From: an uncultured Ruminococcus sp. | GTDB taxonomy: Bacteria; Bacillota; Clostridia; Oscillospirales; Ruminococcaceae | Reading direction: 5' to 3' | Assembly (NCBI RefSeq): GCF_934476685.1 | Contig: NZ_CAKSNX010000002.1 | Location: 186,001-250,000, forward strand | DNA length: 64,000 nt | Shown here: positions 6,830 through 15,515 of the stretch, piece by piece | Numbering within the stretch: position 1 is the stretch's first letter | How the letters are laid out: each line of letters starts with the position of its first letter | Notes under the pieces: model-generated | Databases searched by the model: none | Told to the model about the DNA's origin: nothing | Seen by the model: only the letters and a program-made list of their open reading frames with translations | Program-made: the position numbers and the translations under genes

Positions 6830-7885
6830 ATGAAATTTACAAAAATAATCTCAGTTTTAGCAGCGTCGGCATTAAGTTTTTCCCTGCTGACAGCTTGCGG
6901 AAATTCAAATGATACAAACACAGCCGCAAAGGTAACAACAAAGGACGGCAAGGAACTTAAAGTCCTCAGAGTTGCCAACATGACAGGTCAGCCTGACCAG
7001 TACGCAGACTATATCGGTACAGAGCAGGGCATATTTGAAAAGTATGGCATCTCACTTGAAACCTCAGAGTATGCGGCAGGCATAAACACTATCGACGCTA
7101 TCTCAACAGGAACAGCAGATACAGGTCTGCTTGCAGATTTCGCAGCAGTAAACCGTTTCGGCAATACACTTGATAATTCAAACCTTGTTATATTCTCAGA
7201 CCTCAGTTCAAGCACATCTTATAACGGCGGACTTTTCGTTGCACCAAAGTATAAGGACGACCTTGCCGCACTTGACGGCAGCGAAGGCTGGATAACAACT
7301 ATCGGTACAGTTTCTGAGTATTTTAACTGGCAGGGTCAGACATATCTCGGACTTGATCCTTCAAAGCAGAAGAGCGTGAACACCGATTCTATCTCTACAC
7401 AGCTTGCAGTCGCTCATAACGGAGAAGCGTCAGCAGCTATCGTTACAGGTTCAGGCGTAAAGAAGTATGAGGCTGAAGGCTGGGTGCAGGTAGCAACAGC
7501 AGAAGAGGTCGGAATAAACGTTTCTGCTTACCTTATCACAACAGATGAATTTGCAAAGAACAATACAGATCTTCTTGCAGACTATCTTAAAGCACTTGAC
7601 GAAAGTGTTGCATACATAAATGACAACCTTGATGAATCGGCAAAGAAGATATCAGAGAAATTCGGTATCGAAGAAGATGACTTCAAGACAAACTGGGAGC
7701 AGTATACAATAAAGTTCGGTCTTGCAGAAGAAGCTGCCGCTCATCTTGACGAAATAAACAACTGGGCATTCGAGAACGGCAAGTATCCTGAAAGCTATAA
7801 CGTCAGAAAGTTCTATTTTGCAGACGCTGCAAAGAAAGCTTTTCCTGACAACGTAACAGTAGACCTTACAAATGCAGACAAGTAA
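6830..7885 (+). CDS. Substrate-binding lipoprotein of the sulfonate-type ABC importer
   Basis: A 351-residue secreted lipoprotein. A signal peptide ends in the lipobox LLTAC (Cys at residue 23), followed by a low-complexity linker and an NMT1/SsuA-like periplasmic-binding fold (VLRVANMTGQPDQYADYIG, then EYAAGINTIDAISTGTADTG). It would capture the substrate outside the membrane and deliver it to the permease. The long 40-base gap before the gene carries AAGGGAG. The ligand cannot be read from sequence; the sulfotransferase downstream suggests an aryl sulfate or sulfonate. Confidence 0.87.
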   Translation: MKFTKIISVLAASALSFSLLTACGNSNDTNTAAKVTTKDGKELKVLRVANMTGQPDQYADYIGTEQGIFEKYGISLETSEYAAGINTIDAISTGTADTGLLADFAAVNRFGNTLDNSNLVIFSDLSSSTSYNGGLFVAPKYKDDLAALDGSEGWITTIGTVSEYFNWQGQTYLGLDPSKQKSVNTDSISTQLAVAHNGEASAAIVTGSGVKKYEAEGWVQVATAEEVGINVSAYLITTDEFAKNNTDLLADYLKALDESVAYINDNLDESAKKISEKFGIEEDDFKTNWEQYTIKFGLAEEAAAHLDEINNWAFENGKYPESYNVRKFYFADAAKKAFPDNVTVDLTNADK

Positions 7886-7913
7886 TTTTAAATAACAGAG
7901 AGGAGTAAAGATC

Positions 7914-9413
7914 ATGGGTTATCCAAGTATTTTTCCAACAGGAGCAACTATTTACAATAAAGAAAAGGCATACAGCGGCTATACTATCTTCCCGTCAGCA
8001 AAGGGCGCACTTCTTGTAGACATGAACGGAAATGAAGTGAAGCTTTGGGCAGGTCTTGGCGGCTTCCCGAACAAGATACTTCCGGGCGGATATGTAATGG
8101 GTACAACAGGCGCAAGAGGCGGCAAGTACGCATATCAGGATCAGCTTGACCTCGTTCAAGTTGACTGGGACGGACATATCGTATGGAAGTTCGACAAAAC
8201 AGAGCTTGTTGCAGACCCAGGCAAAGATCCAGTCTACATGGCAAGACAGCACCACGACTATCAGCGTGAGGGCAGCACAGTAGGCTACTATTATCCAAAC
8301 GGCGAGCCTAAGACTGACGGCGGAAAAACTCTTATCCTTACACATGAAAATCTTTATAATCACGATATTTCAGATAAAAGACTTATCGACGATAAGATAA
8401 TCGAAGTTGACTGGGAGGGCAATATCCTCTGGAGCTGGAGAGCGAGCGATCATTTTGATGAGCTTGGTTTTGATGAGGCTGCAAAGAACGCTCTTTACAG
8501 AAACCCTGGTCTGCATGGTGAAGCAGGCGGCGACTGGATGCATATAAACAACTTCTCAACACTTGGCGAGAACAAGTGGTATGACGCAGGCGACGAAAGA
8601 TTCCAACCAGACAATATCATCTTCGATGCAAGAAACTCCAATATCCTTGCTATAATCGAAAGAGCAACAGGAAAGATCGTATGGAGATTAGGACCTGATT
8701 TCAATGAAAATGCAGCAACAAGAAAGCTTGGCTGGATAATCGGACAGCACCACCTCCACATGATACCAAAGGGACTCCCTGGCGAGGGCGACCTGCTTGT
8801 ATTTGATAACGGCGGTGAGGGCGGATATGGTGTTCCTAACCCTGCGTCACCAACAGGCGTGAACAATGCTCACAGAGATTATTCAAGAGTTCTTCAGTTC
8901 AACCCTGTAACGCTGGAGATCACATGGCAGTATACTCCTCTCGAAGCAGGACATCTTCTCTTTACAGACGCATCTAAATTTTACAGCTCATATATAAGCG
9001 CAGCTCAAAGACTTCCTAACGGAAATACTCTCATCACAGAGGGTTCTGACGGCCGTCTTATCGAGGTAACTCCTGACCATGAGATAGTATGGGAATACAT
9101 CAATCCATACTTCAAAGCCTTTGCAGGTGAGTTCTCATGCAATATGGTATACCGTGCATACAGAGTTCCTTATGAGTGGGTACCACAGCTTGAAAAGCCT
9201 GAAGAGGTTTCTATCGAGCCTATTGACGTAAGCACATTCAGAGTACCTGGCGCATCTGTCGGCGCAGGCACAGGTCAGGTAACAACCGTAGACGGCATTG
9301 ATCCTAATAAGGAGATCGCTCTCACTGGTTCAAATGATGACAGTGATGAGGACGAAAGAATAGACTTCTGCGTTGCTTCTGTAAATAAGAGCGATATTGA
9401 GAACATCAAGTAA
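7914..9413 (+). CDS. Arylsulfate sulfotransferase-like (ASST) beta-propeller protein
   Basis: A 499-residue protein resembling aryl-sulfate sulfotransferases. It has repeated propeller blades with the D-W-(D/E)-G signature (VDWDGHIVWKF, VDWEGNILWSW, ATGKIVWRLG, LEITWQY) and histidine clusters RQHHDYQRE and IGQHHLHMIPKG that correspond to family active-site histidines. ASSTs move sulfuryl groups between phenolic esters without PAPS. No signal peptide is visible (start MGYPSIFPTG), so it appears cytoplasmic, unlike periplasmic AstA. It is the last gene of the importer operon (28 bases after the lipoprotein). Inferred role: releasing or shuttling sulfate from imported aryl sulfates. Confidence 0.8.
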   Translation: MGYPSIFPTGATIYNKEKAYSGYTIFPSAKGALLVDMNGNEVKLWAGLGGFPNKILPGGYVMGTTGARGGKYAYQDQLDLVQVDWDGHIVWKFDKTELVADPGKDPVYMARQHHDYQREGSTVGYYYPNGEPKTDGGKTLILTHENLYNHDISDKRLIDDKIIEVDWEGNILWSWRASDHFDELGFDEAAKNALYRNPGLHGEAGGDWMHINNFSTLGENKWYDAGDERFQPDNIIFDARNSNILAIIERATGKIVWRLGPDFNENAATRKLGWIIGQHHLHMIPKGLPGEGDLLVFDNGGEGGYGVPNPASPTGVNNAHRDYSRVLQFNPVTLEITWQYTPLEAGHLLFTDASKFYSSYISAAQRLPNGNTLITEGSDGRLIEVTPDHEIVWEYINPYFKAFAGEFSCNMVYRAYRVPYEWVPQLEKPEEVSIEPIDVSTFRVPGASVGAGTGQVTTVDGIDPNKEIALTGSNDDSDEDERIDFCVASVNKSDIENIK

Positions 9414-9443
9414 TAAGTTTGCACCTACACTTCGATATATAAG

Positions 9444-9482
9444 AAAAACGGACTTGTACCATATGGTATAAGTCCGTTTTTA
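9444..9482 (+). terminator. Terminator of the sulfonate operon
   Basis: AAAAACGGACTTGTACC pairs with the complementary GGTATAAGTCCGTTTTT across a short ATAT loop, ending in a T run. It follows the sulfotransferase stop by about 30 bases. Confidence 0.8.
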
Positions 9483-9502
9483 TGTACAGCAATAAGTTTT
9501 TC

Positions 9503-9535
9503 AAAAAAACAGCGCCCGCATATAGCGAACGCTGT
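9503..9535 (-). terminator. Terminator of purA
   Basis: On the minus strand ACAGCGTTCGC, a 5-base loop, then GCGGGCGCTGT (two G-U pairs) followed by TTTTTT. It is about 25 bases past the purA stop codon. Confidence 0.75.
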
Positions 9536-9559
9536 ATATAACTTATTTGTCAGCTGCAA

Positions 9560-10849
9560 TTACTTGAGCTTGCTCTCACGGTAGATGATATCCTCACGCT
9601 TAGGACCGTTTGAAACCATTGTGATAGGGAATCCGATCTGCTCTTCAACGAAGTCTATGTACTTCTTGCAGTTCTCAGGAAGCTCATCATAGTTTCTGAT
9701 ACCTCTGATATCGCATTTCCAGCCGTCAAGAGTCTTGAGTACAGGCTTAGCCTTTTCAAGCTTCTGCGTAGTAGGGAAGTCTGTTGTGACCTCTCCGTCG
9801 ATCTCATAACCTACGCATACAGGGATCTTGTCAAGATAGCCGAGTACGTCGATAACTGTAAATGCAACGTCAGTTGTACCCTGAATACGGCAGCCGTACT
9901 TTGATGCAACACAGTCGAACCAGCCCATTCTTCTTGGTCTGCCTGTTGTTGCGCCGTACTCTCCGCCGTCACCGCCTCTTCTTCTGAGTTCGTCAGCCTC
10001 GTCGCCGAAAATCTCTGAAACGAATGCGCCAGCGCCAACTGCTGAAGAATAAGCCTTAACAACTGTTACGATCTTCTTTATTTCATAAGGAGGAATACCT
10101 GCACCGATAGCGCCGTATGCTGCAAGTGTTGAAGAAGAAGTTACCATTGGGTAAATGCCGTGGTCAGGGTCTTTAAGTGAACCGAGCTGACCTTCCAGAA
10201 GGATATTCTTGCCTTCCTTGATAGCATTCCAAAGATATGCAGAAACGTCGCATACATATGGCTCAACCATTTTCTTATACTCCATAAGAGTATTGAAAAG
10301 CTCTTCCTCATCGATAGCAGGCTTGTGATAGAGATGCTCAAGAAGAATGTTCTTTGTTTCGCATACTCTCTTTATCTTCTTTCTGAGTTCGTCCTCATCA
10401 AAAAGCTCCTGAACCTGGAAACCGATCTTTGCATACTTGTCTGAATAGAAAGGTGCGATACCTGACTTTGTTGAACCAAAGCTTGCCTTGCCCAGTCTTT
10501 CTTCCTCGTACTGGTCAAACAGAACATGATAAGGCATAACCATCTGCGCTCTGTCCGAAATAAGTATCTTCGGCATAGGAACGCCCTTTGAAACTACCTC
10601 GTTAAGCTCCTTGAAGAATACAGGTATATTCAGTGCAACACCATTGCCGATGATGTTAGTTGTATGATCATAAAAAACGCCTGAAGGGAGAGTGTGAAGT
10701 GCAAATTTTCCGTAATGATTTACGATTGTGTGACCTGCATTCGCACCGCCCTGAAATCTGATAACGATGTCGGATTCCTGAGCCATCATATCGGTAAGCT
10801 TACCCTTACCTTCATCGCCCCAGTTTGCACCTACGATTGCTCTTACCAT
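9560..10849 (-). CDS. purA: Adenylosuccinate synthetase
   Basis: A 429-residue GTP-dependent ligase that joins IMP and aspartate in AMP synthesis. The N-terminal P-loop GANWGDEGKGKLTD, the GGANAGHT loop, and TTGRPRRMGWFD are family hallmarks, and the length is normal. It is a single gene with AAGGAGG just before ATG, flanked by its own terminator. The gap 10850-11132 upstream is AT-rich; a TATAAT-like element (GATTATATAAT on the minus strand) is present, but I could not assign a convincing -35. Confidence 0.96.
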   Translation of the reverse strand: MVRAIVGANWGDEGKGKLTDMMAQESDIVIRFQGGANAGHTIVNHYGKFALHTLPSGVFYDHTTNIIGNGVALNIPVFFKELNEVVSKGVPMPKILISDRAQMVMPYHVLFDQYEEERLGKASFGSTKSGIAPFYSDKYAKIGFQVQELFDEDELRKKIKRVCETKNILLEHLYHKPAIDEEELFNTLMEYKKMVEPYVCDVSAYLWNAIKEGKNILLEGQLGSLKDPDHGIYPMVTSSSTLAAYGAIGAGIPPYEIKKIVTVVKAYSSAVGAGAFVSEIFGDEADELRRRGGDGGEYGATTGRPRRMGWFDCVASKYGCRIQGTTDVAFTVIDVLGYLDKIPVCVGYEIDGEVTTDFPTTQKLEKAKPVLKTLDGWKCDIRGIRNYDELPENCKKYIDFVEEQIGFPITMVSNGPKREDIIYRESKLK

Positions 10850-11048
10850 TTAATTTTGTCCTCCTTGCTGTAATAGCAGAATTAGGGTATTATATAATCG
10901 TTTTCGCTCTTTAATATACTAAAGCAAAAACAATACCACTTAAATAGTATATCACAAAACATTTCTTATGTAAACACTCTTTAACGATATTTAACATTTT
11001 CATAATATTTTCTGACTTTATTTATGTATAAAAATCTTTGAAAAGACT

Positions 11049-11076
11049 TGAAAAAAATTATGCTTTATATTATAAT
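11049..11076 (+). promoter_or_regulatory. Promoter of the 11133 lipoprotein gene
   Basis: TTGAAA (11049-11054), 16 bases, TATAAT (11071-11076), about 55 bases before the ATG. Confidence 0.6.
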
Positions 11077-11132
11077 TAAATAGACAACAATTCGTACTGC
11101 GGATAATCCCGCTTTTAAGGAGAAAAATACAG

Positions 11133-12302
11133 ATGTACAGATCAGAGAAATCAAGAAAAATTTTAAAATCTATTATAAATATAACTATCGCCCTGTGCTG
11201 CGCAGCTGGGGCGCTGAGCCTCTCTGCCTGCACTGTGGGCGAAAGCAGCAGTTCGGGCGGAAAAGTTACCACATCGGCAGCTGAAACTGAAAACAAGCCT
11301 GAAAAGGTTGAGATAAAAAACTATGAGTTCCCCGAATTTCTTAACGATATAAAGCAGCCTGATATGCTGGCAAACCCTGTTTACAGCAGTTTCAAGACAT
11401 CGGATCACGTTAAAGAGGTCGAGGAGCAGCCTTTTGATGACTATACCTGCACAGCCGTTATAGATGATGTGCTTTATGTCTATAAGTCGGGCAAGTACAA
11501 GGGACTTCTGAGCCTTTCCGGCAACGAGATAATCGAGGCGGATACATATGCTGAAATAACCGCTGTCTCTGACGGCCTGCTGGTTTTGTCCAGAAATAAG
11601 GAACTTAATGCTCCCGATGAATATGCGTATTTTAACGAAAACGGCACAGTTACTATGGCTGATGATTTTTCTTATGACAGCGCAAATGTCATTATAAATG
11701 AAAAAATATCTTACGATAATGAAGGTGCATCGGACGGTAAAAATACAGAGAAAAAGACCAGCGAGATAGTTCTGCCTGGCGGAAGAAAGATAACAGACGG
11801 CGGTGATCTCGGCGAATGGGACAGCGTTGAAGAAGTTAAGATAGACTCTGTCGATACGACTAAGGTCTTCAGCGGATATTACAAGGCTGTAAAGGATAAC
11901 GACTATTATTTCATATGCCTTGACAGATACTATAACTATACTATCTACAACGGCGCATACGCTTTTGTAAGGCTGAAAGTAGGAAGCGTTTACGGAGAAT
12001 GCTATATCCTCAGCGGAGGGGATTACAGAGAGCTTACTAAGATGATAAAAAGCTTTGGTTCAAGCAATGCTGTAAAAACTCCAAGCAAAGATCCTGCCCT
12101 TGATTTTATACAGATAGAATTCGGCTATAACGGCGATGATAAGAAGATCATAACCATATCGGCTGACGGCTTTTGCTTTACGGACAATACTGCCGCAAAG
12201 GATCAGACTGTAAACAAATATTTCACAAAGCTTGATAAGGAAAGTTTTGTCAGCCTTGTTCAGTGGGTAGATCAGGTGCTTTCAAAAGAATACGGAAATT
12301 AG
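11133..12302 (+). CDS. Hypothetical lipoprotein with WG-repeat-like segment
   Basis: A 389-residue secreted lipoprotein. The N-terminal basic stretch and hydrophobic core end in the lipobox LSLSAC, followed by a Ser/Gly/Thr-rich linker. Residues around 120-155 (KYKGLLSLSGNEIIEADTY) resemble a WG-type repeat unit (x-G-L-x-x-x-x-G-x-E-I-I), but Trp is replaced. The C-terminal half is acidic and Tyr-rich with no recognised catalytic motif. It is monocistronic with its own promoter and terminator. I do not recognise a specific function; a surface-exposed binding role is only a guess. Confidence 0.75.
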   Translation: MYRSEKSRKILKSIINITIALCCAAGALSLSACTVGESSSSGGKVTTSAAETENKPEKVEIKNYEFPEFLNDIKQPDMLANPVYSSFKTSDHVKEVEEQPFDDYTCTAVIDDVLYVYKSGKYKGLLSLSGNEIIEADTYAEITAVSDGLLVLSRNKELNAPDEYAYFNENGTVTMADDFSYDSANVIINEKISYDNEGASDGKNTEKKTSEIVLPGGRKITDGGDLGEWDSVEEVKIDSVDTTKVFSGYYKAVKDNDYYFICLDRYYNYTIYNGAYAFVRLKVGSVYGECYILSGGDYRELTKMIKSFGSSNAVKTPSKDPALDFIQIEFGYNGDDKKIITISADGFCFTDNTAAKDQTVNKYFTKLDKESFVSLVQWVDQVLSKEYGN

Positions 12303-12313
12303 GAAATTAATTG

Positions 12314-12356
12314 AAATGCAGGAAGCCATGCGGTATATAGGGCTTTCTGCATTTTT
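12314..12356 (+). terminator. Terminator after the WG-like lipoprotein
   Basis: AAATGCAGGAAGCC pairs imperfectly with GGGCTTTCTGCATTT, ending in a T run. The rest of the 12357-12557 gap holds a TATAAT near 12430 and a TCAGG/CCTGA hairpin near 12475 but no riboswitch I recognise. Confidence 0.7.
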
Positions 12357-12557
12357 GCGTATTATAAATGTCAGTAAAAACTTTACAATATGTTTATAAC
12401 ATATTTATCAGACATTTTTGTTTTTGAAGTATAATTAATTCAGCAATAGTTTTTTTGTTGTTCTAAAGTAACGTCAGGTGCGTTGCCTGAATTCCGAAAT
12501 CAAAGCCTTGCTGAAAAAATGATCTTTAAAGGCAGCCTATCTGGAGGAGCAAAATAA

Positions 12558-14540
12558 ATGCGTGTAATAGATACGATTACTGAAGACGACGGTGAGCCTG
12601 TCTATAAAATGACGATGAAGCAGGCTGAGGACGAAATGAAAAGCCTTAAAAAGGTTTTTACAGTTGTTCGGCTTTTAAGACCTGATGATTTTCATGACCC
12701 TGATTTTGATATGGAGAATAAGGAACTTTGCCAGTGCTATTCTTTCTGGCAGGAAGATCACCCATGTGAAAACTGCATATCAATGAAAGCATTTCTTGAG
12801 AAAAAAGACAGAACAAAGCTTGAATTTATAAATTCTGATATTTATCATGTTATCGCAAGATATCTTGAAATAGACGGCAAGCCATATATAATGGAACTTA
12901 TAAAGCGTCTTGATGAAGATTTCCTTATGTGTTTCAGCGGACGTGAAAAGCTGTTCTCAAAGCTCAGCCTTTATCACGATGAACTGTATAAGGACGTTCT
13001 TACAGGTGCGTATAACAGGCGCTATTTTGAAGAGAAGATAAAAAAATCTCAGATGTCTGCGGGCGTTGTTATGATCGACCTCGATGATTTCAAGCTTTAT
13101 AACGATACCTGCGGTCACGATGCAGGAGATGTGGTGCTTGATACTGTAGTCAGAGTAATTAGAGAATGTATAAGAAAAACTGATACTCTTATCCGCTACG
13201 GTGGTGATGAATTTCTTCTTATAATGCCCGATATAAATCAGGAAAACCTTACCCTGAAACTGCGTCAGATCCGCCGTGCAATAAATCACGTTGATGTTCC
13301 CGGCTATTCAAGGATACGTCTTTCTGTCAGCATGGGCGGAGTTATGTCGGACGGCAAACCTCTTGAAGAGGCTGTAAGCAAAGCCGATAAGCTTATGTAT
13401 CAGGCAAAGAACAAGAAGAATACTGTTGTTACTGAGACAACGAAAAAAGATATTGATAGCGAAAAGAACAGGCAGGAGATACTTATTGTTGACGATTCTG
13501 AAATGAACCGTGCTATTTTTTCAGAAATGCTTGGCGGAGAGTATAAGATACATGAAGCCTCCAACGGTGAGGAATGTCTTGCGGTGCTTAATCAGTATGG
13601 TACAGCAATATCCCTTGTGCTGCTGGATATCATTATGCCTGTTATGGACGGTTTTCAGGTTCTGAGGGCAATGAGCGACAACCATTGGATAGAGGATATA
13701 CCTGTTATAATGATCTCCAGCGAGGATTCTGACCTTACTGTAAGACGTGCCTATGAGCTTGGCGTGTCCGACTATATCAGCAGACCCTTTGATGCAAAGG
13801 TCGTATATCAGCGTGTGTTCAATACCATAAAGCTTTACGCAAAACAAAGAAGACTTGTGACGCTGCTGACGGATCAGATCTATCAGAAGGAAAGAAACAA
13901 CCGTATGATGATCGGCATACTTAGTCAGATAGTCGAGTTCAGAAATGGCGAGAGCGGAAGTCACGTTATACATATAAACAGCCTTACTCAGCTGCTTATT
14001 GAACGGCTCAGCCAGAAGACCGATAAGTACAGAGACGAACTTCTCAACAGCCAGCTTATAGTTACTGTCTCGGCTCTCCATGATATCGGAAAGATAGGTA
14101 TAGACGAGCAGATACTTAATAAACCCGGTAAGCTTACGGCGGAGGAATTTGCTCATATTAAACAGCATACTGTTATAGGCGAGTCGATACTGAAAAAACT
14201 GGAGCTTGATGAAAATGAGCCGCTCATAGAAGTCGCACGTCAGATATGCAGATGGCATCACGAACGATATGACGGAAAAGGTTATCCTGACGGCTTGACA
14301 GGGGATAACATACCTATTTGCGCACAGGTGGTTTCTGTGGCAGATGTGTACGACGCTCTTGTGAGCAAGCGTGTCTATAAGGACGCTTATTCACATGAAA
14401 AGGCAGTCGAGATGATACTTAACGGTGAATGCGGAGTGTTTAATCCACTGCTTCTTGAATGTTTTACCGATATAAAGGATAAGATAAAGGAAGAATATTC
14501 GCAGAAACAAGGCGGAGAGGCAGCGGTACCGCTTTATTAA
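12558..14540 (+). CDS. GGDEF - receiver - HD-GYP cyclic-di-GMP turnover protein
   Basis: A 660-residue cytoplasmic signalling protein. The N-terminus (about 1-130) has a cysteine cluster C-x-C-x10-C-x2-C (CQC...CENC). A GGDEF domain follows with an intact GGDEF at 215-219 and an RKTD inhibitory site 5 residues upstream, predicting an active, product-inhibited diguanylate cyclase. Residues ~308-425 are a response-regulator receiver (VDDSEMN, phospho-Asp in LLDIIMPVMDGF). The C-terminus is an HD-GYP phosphodiesterase (HDIGKIGI at 508, RWHHERYDGKGYPDGL). Synthesis and breakdown of c-di-GMP are therefore in one chain with a phosphorylation switch between them. A broken HPt gene follows by 48 bases. 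Confidence 0.92.
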   Translation: MRVIDTITEDDGEPVYKMTMKQAEDEMKSLKKVFTVVRLLRPDDFHDPDFDMENKELCQCYSFWQEDHPCENCISMKAFLEKKDRTKLEFINSDIYHVIARYLEIDGKPYIMELIKRLDEDFLMCFSGREKLFSKLSLYHDELYKDVLTGAYNRRYFEEKIKKSQMSAGVVMIDLDDFKLYNDTCGHDAGDVVLDTVVRVIRECIRKTDTLIRYGGDEFLLIMPDINQENLTLKLRQIRRAINHVDVPGYSRIRLSVSMGGVMSDGKPLEEAVSKADKLMYQAKNKKNTVVTETTKKDIDSEKNRQEILIVDDSEMNRAIFSEMLGGEYKIHEASNGEECLAVLNQYGTAISLVLLDIIMPVMDGFQVLRAMSDNHWIEDIPVIMISSEDSDLTVRRAYELGVSDYISRPFDAKVVYQRVFNTIKLYAKQRRLVTLLTDQIYQKERNNRMMIGILSQIVEFRNGESGSHVIHINSLTQLLIERLSQKTDKYRDELLNSQLIVTVSALHDIGKIGIDEQILNKPGKLTAEEFAHIKQHTVIGESILKKLELDENEPLIEVARQICRWHHERYDGKGYPDGLTGDNIPICAQVVSVADVYDALVSKRVYKDAYSHEKAVEMILNGECGVFNPLLLECFTDIKDKIKEEYSQKQGGEAAVPLY

Positions 14541-14588
14541 CAGTGCTGTTCGGATTAGATAAGAGTGGATGAATTTTGAATGATAATA

Positions 14589-14935
14589 ATGACAGTCAGA
14601 GAATGTTATGAGAAAATGGGACAGATTACGAGTGTGTACTTCAAAGACTTATGAACGAGGTCTTTGTGAAAAAGTTTGCTGTGAAATTCCTCAGCGATAC
14701 AAGCTTTTCAGACCTTAAACAGGCGCTTGAAGAGGGTAATGCTGAGAACGCTTTCCGTGCAGCTCATACTTTAAAGGAGATATGTCTTAATCTGGGGTTT
14801 GACGGCTTGTATAAGGCAAGCTATGAACTGACCGAAAAACTCAGGGGAAGAGTTATCGAAGGTTCTGATGAATTATTTTCCGAAGTTGAAAAGCAGTATA
14901 ATAAAACCATTGATGCTTTAAGCGGTATCGAATAG
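14589..14935 (+). pseudogene. HPt (histidine phosphotransfer) protein, frameshifted
   Basis: Frame one reads MTVRECYEKMG from ATG 14589 and then runs into a stop (after ...VYFKDL). The frame that continues the protein reads DYECVLQRLMNEVFVKKF from 14624. The join needs one extra base between 14619 and 14623. After repair it is a ~115-residue HPt domain whose phospho-His lies in AAHTLKEICLNLGF. The usual Gly of H-x-L-K-G is Glu here, another sign of decay or divergence. An intact shorter ORF from ATG 14651 still holds the His helix and might be translated. It would logically pass phosphate to the receiver domain of the preceding protein. A sequencing error is possible. Confidence 0.7.
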
Positions 14936-14957
14936 AATAACAAAAAATCAAAATCCA

Positions 14958-14993
14958 AAGCTGTGCAGAAGAGAATGTCTGCGCAGCTTTTTT
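14958..14993 (+). terminator. Terminator after the GGDEF/HPt genes
   Basis: AAGCTGTGCAGA and TCTGCGCAGCTT form a 12-base-pair stem (one G-U) with an 8-base loop, followed by TTTTTT. Confidence 0.85.
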
Positions 14994-15047
14994 GTTTTAA
15001 AAGGCGGAGTATAAGTTTAATGTTTTCTGTATGTTCATAAGTCACCC

Positions 15048-15100
15048 TTGACAAACAGACTATATGTGTGTTAATATATATTCAGTTAGGAAAAACTAAC
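15048..15100 (+). promoter_or_regulatory. DUF2325 promoter and GTTAG-N6-CTAAC operator
   Basis: TTGACA (15048-15053) with a TTAATA/TAATAT -10 at 15071-15077. The palindrome GTTAG-GAAAAA-CTAAC (15085-15100) covers the expected start site, a typical repressor position. The same motif recurs before flavodoxin and both FtsX-type ABC operons. Confidence 0.7.
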
Positions 15101-15126
15101 CGAGTGAAATTTACAGGAGGTGAATC

Positions 15127-15414
15127 ATGAGCATAGTAATTGTCGGCGGAAACGACCGAATGACAACACGATACAAGGATATCTGTAAATCATATAACTG
15201 TAAGGCTAAGGTTTTTATAAAGCTTCCCGCACAGTTCGATAAGCAGATCGGTTCGCCCGATCTTGCGGTAGTATTTTCAGATACAGTTTCTCATAAAATG
15301 CTTACAGGTGTTAAGCAGGGCGCTGATAAAAATAAGTTTCCTGTTGAGATATGCCATTCTTCAAGCTGTTCAGCACTGAAAAAAGTGCTTGAAAAGCATG
15401 TTTGCAAGCAGTGA
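15127..15414 (+). CDS. DUF2325 family protein
   Basis: A 95-residue soluble protein starting MSIVIVGGNDRMTTRYKDICK, which matches DUF2325 (Rossmann-like start, then GSPDLAVVFSDTVSHKML and the C-terminal HSSSCSALKKVLEKH). It has several cysteines (residues ~20, 25, 80 and the end). The family has no settled biochemical role but is often found beside ferrous iron transport genes. The operator shared with the flavodoxin gene fits a role under metal limitation. AGGAGGTGA precedes the ATG. Confidence 0.85.
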   Translation: MSIVIVGGNDRMTTRYKDICKSYNCKAKVFIKLPAQFDKQIGSPDLAVVFSDTVSHKMLTGVKQGADKNKFPVEICHSSSCSALKKVLEKHVCKQ

Positions 15415-15460
15415 GCGGTATATTGCACCTTTGCATAATTATATTTTACAAAAGTTTTGC

Positions 15461-15488
15461 TATTAGGTTAGGCGATACTAACCTAATA
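15461..15488 (+). promoter_or_regulatory. Flavodoxin operator, 11-base-arm palindrome
   Basis: TATTAGGTTAG-GCGATA-CTAACCTAATA, perfect 11-base arms with 6-base spacing. The arm sequence TTAGGTTAG is the half-site of the known DtxR/IdeR iron box, but the spacing between halves is wider than in IdeR boxes. Located 28 bases before the flavodoxin ATG. Confidence 0.75.
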
Positions 15489-15515
15489 CTTAACAATAAC
15501 AGGAGGTAATTTAAA

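Noticed and set aside
12440..12557. Cyclic-di-GMP riboswitch before the GGDEF protein
   Set aside because: A short hairpin is present, but the conserved core of GEMM-I (GCAAA, GACGCAAAGC) or GEMM-II is not found.
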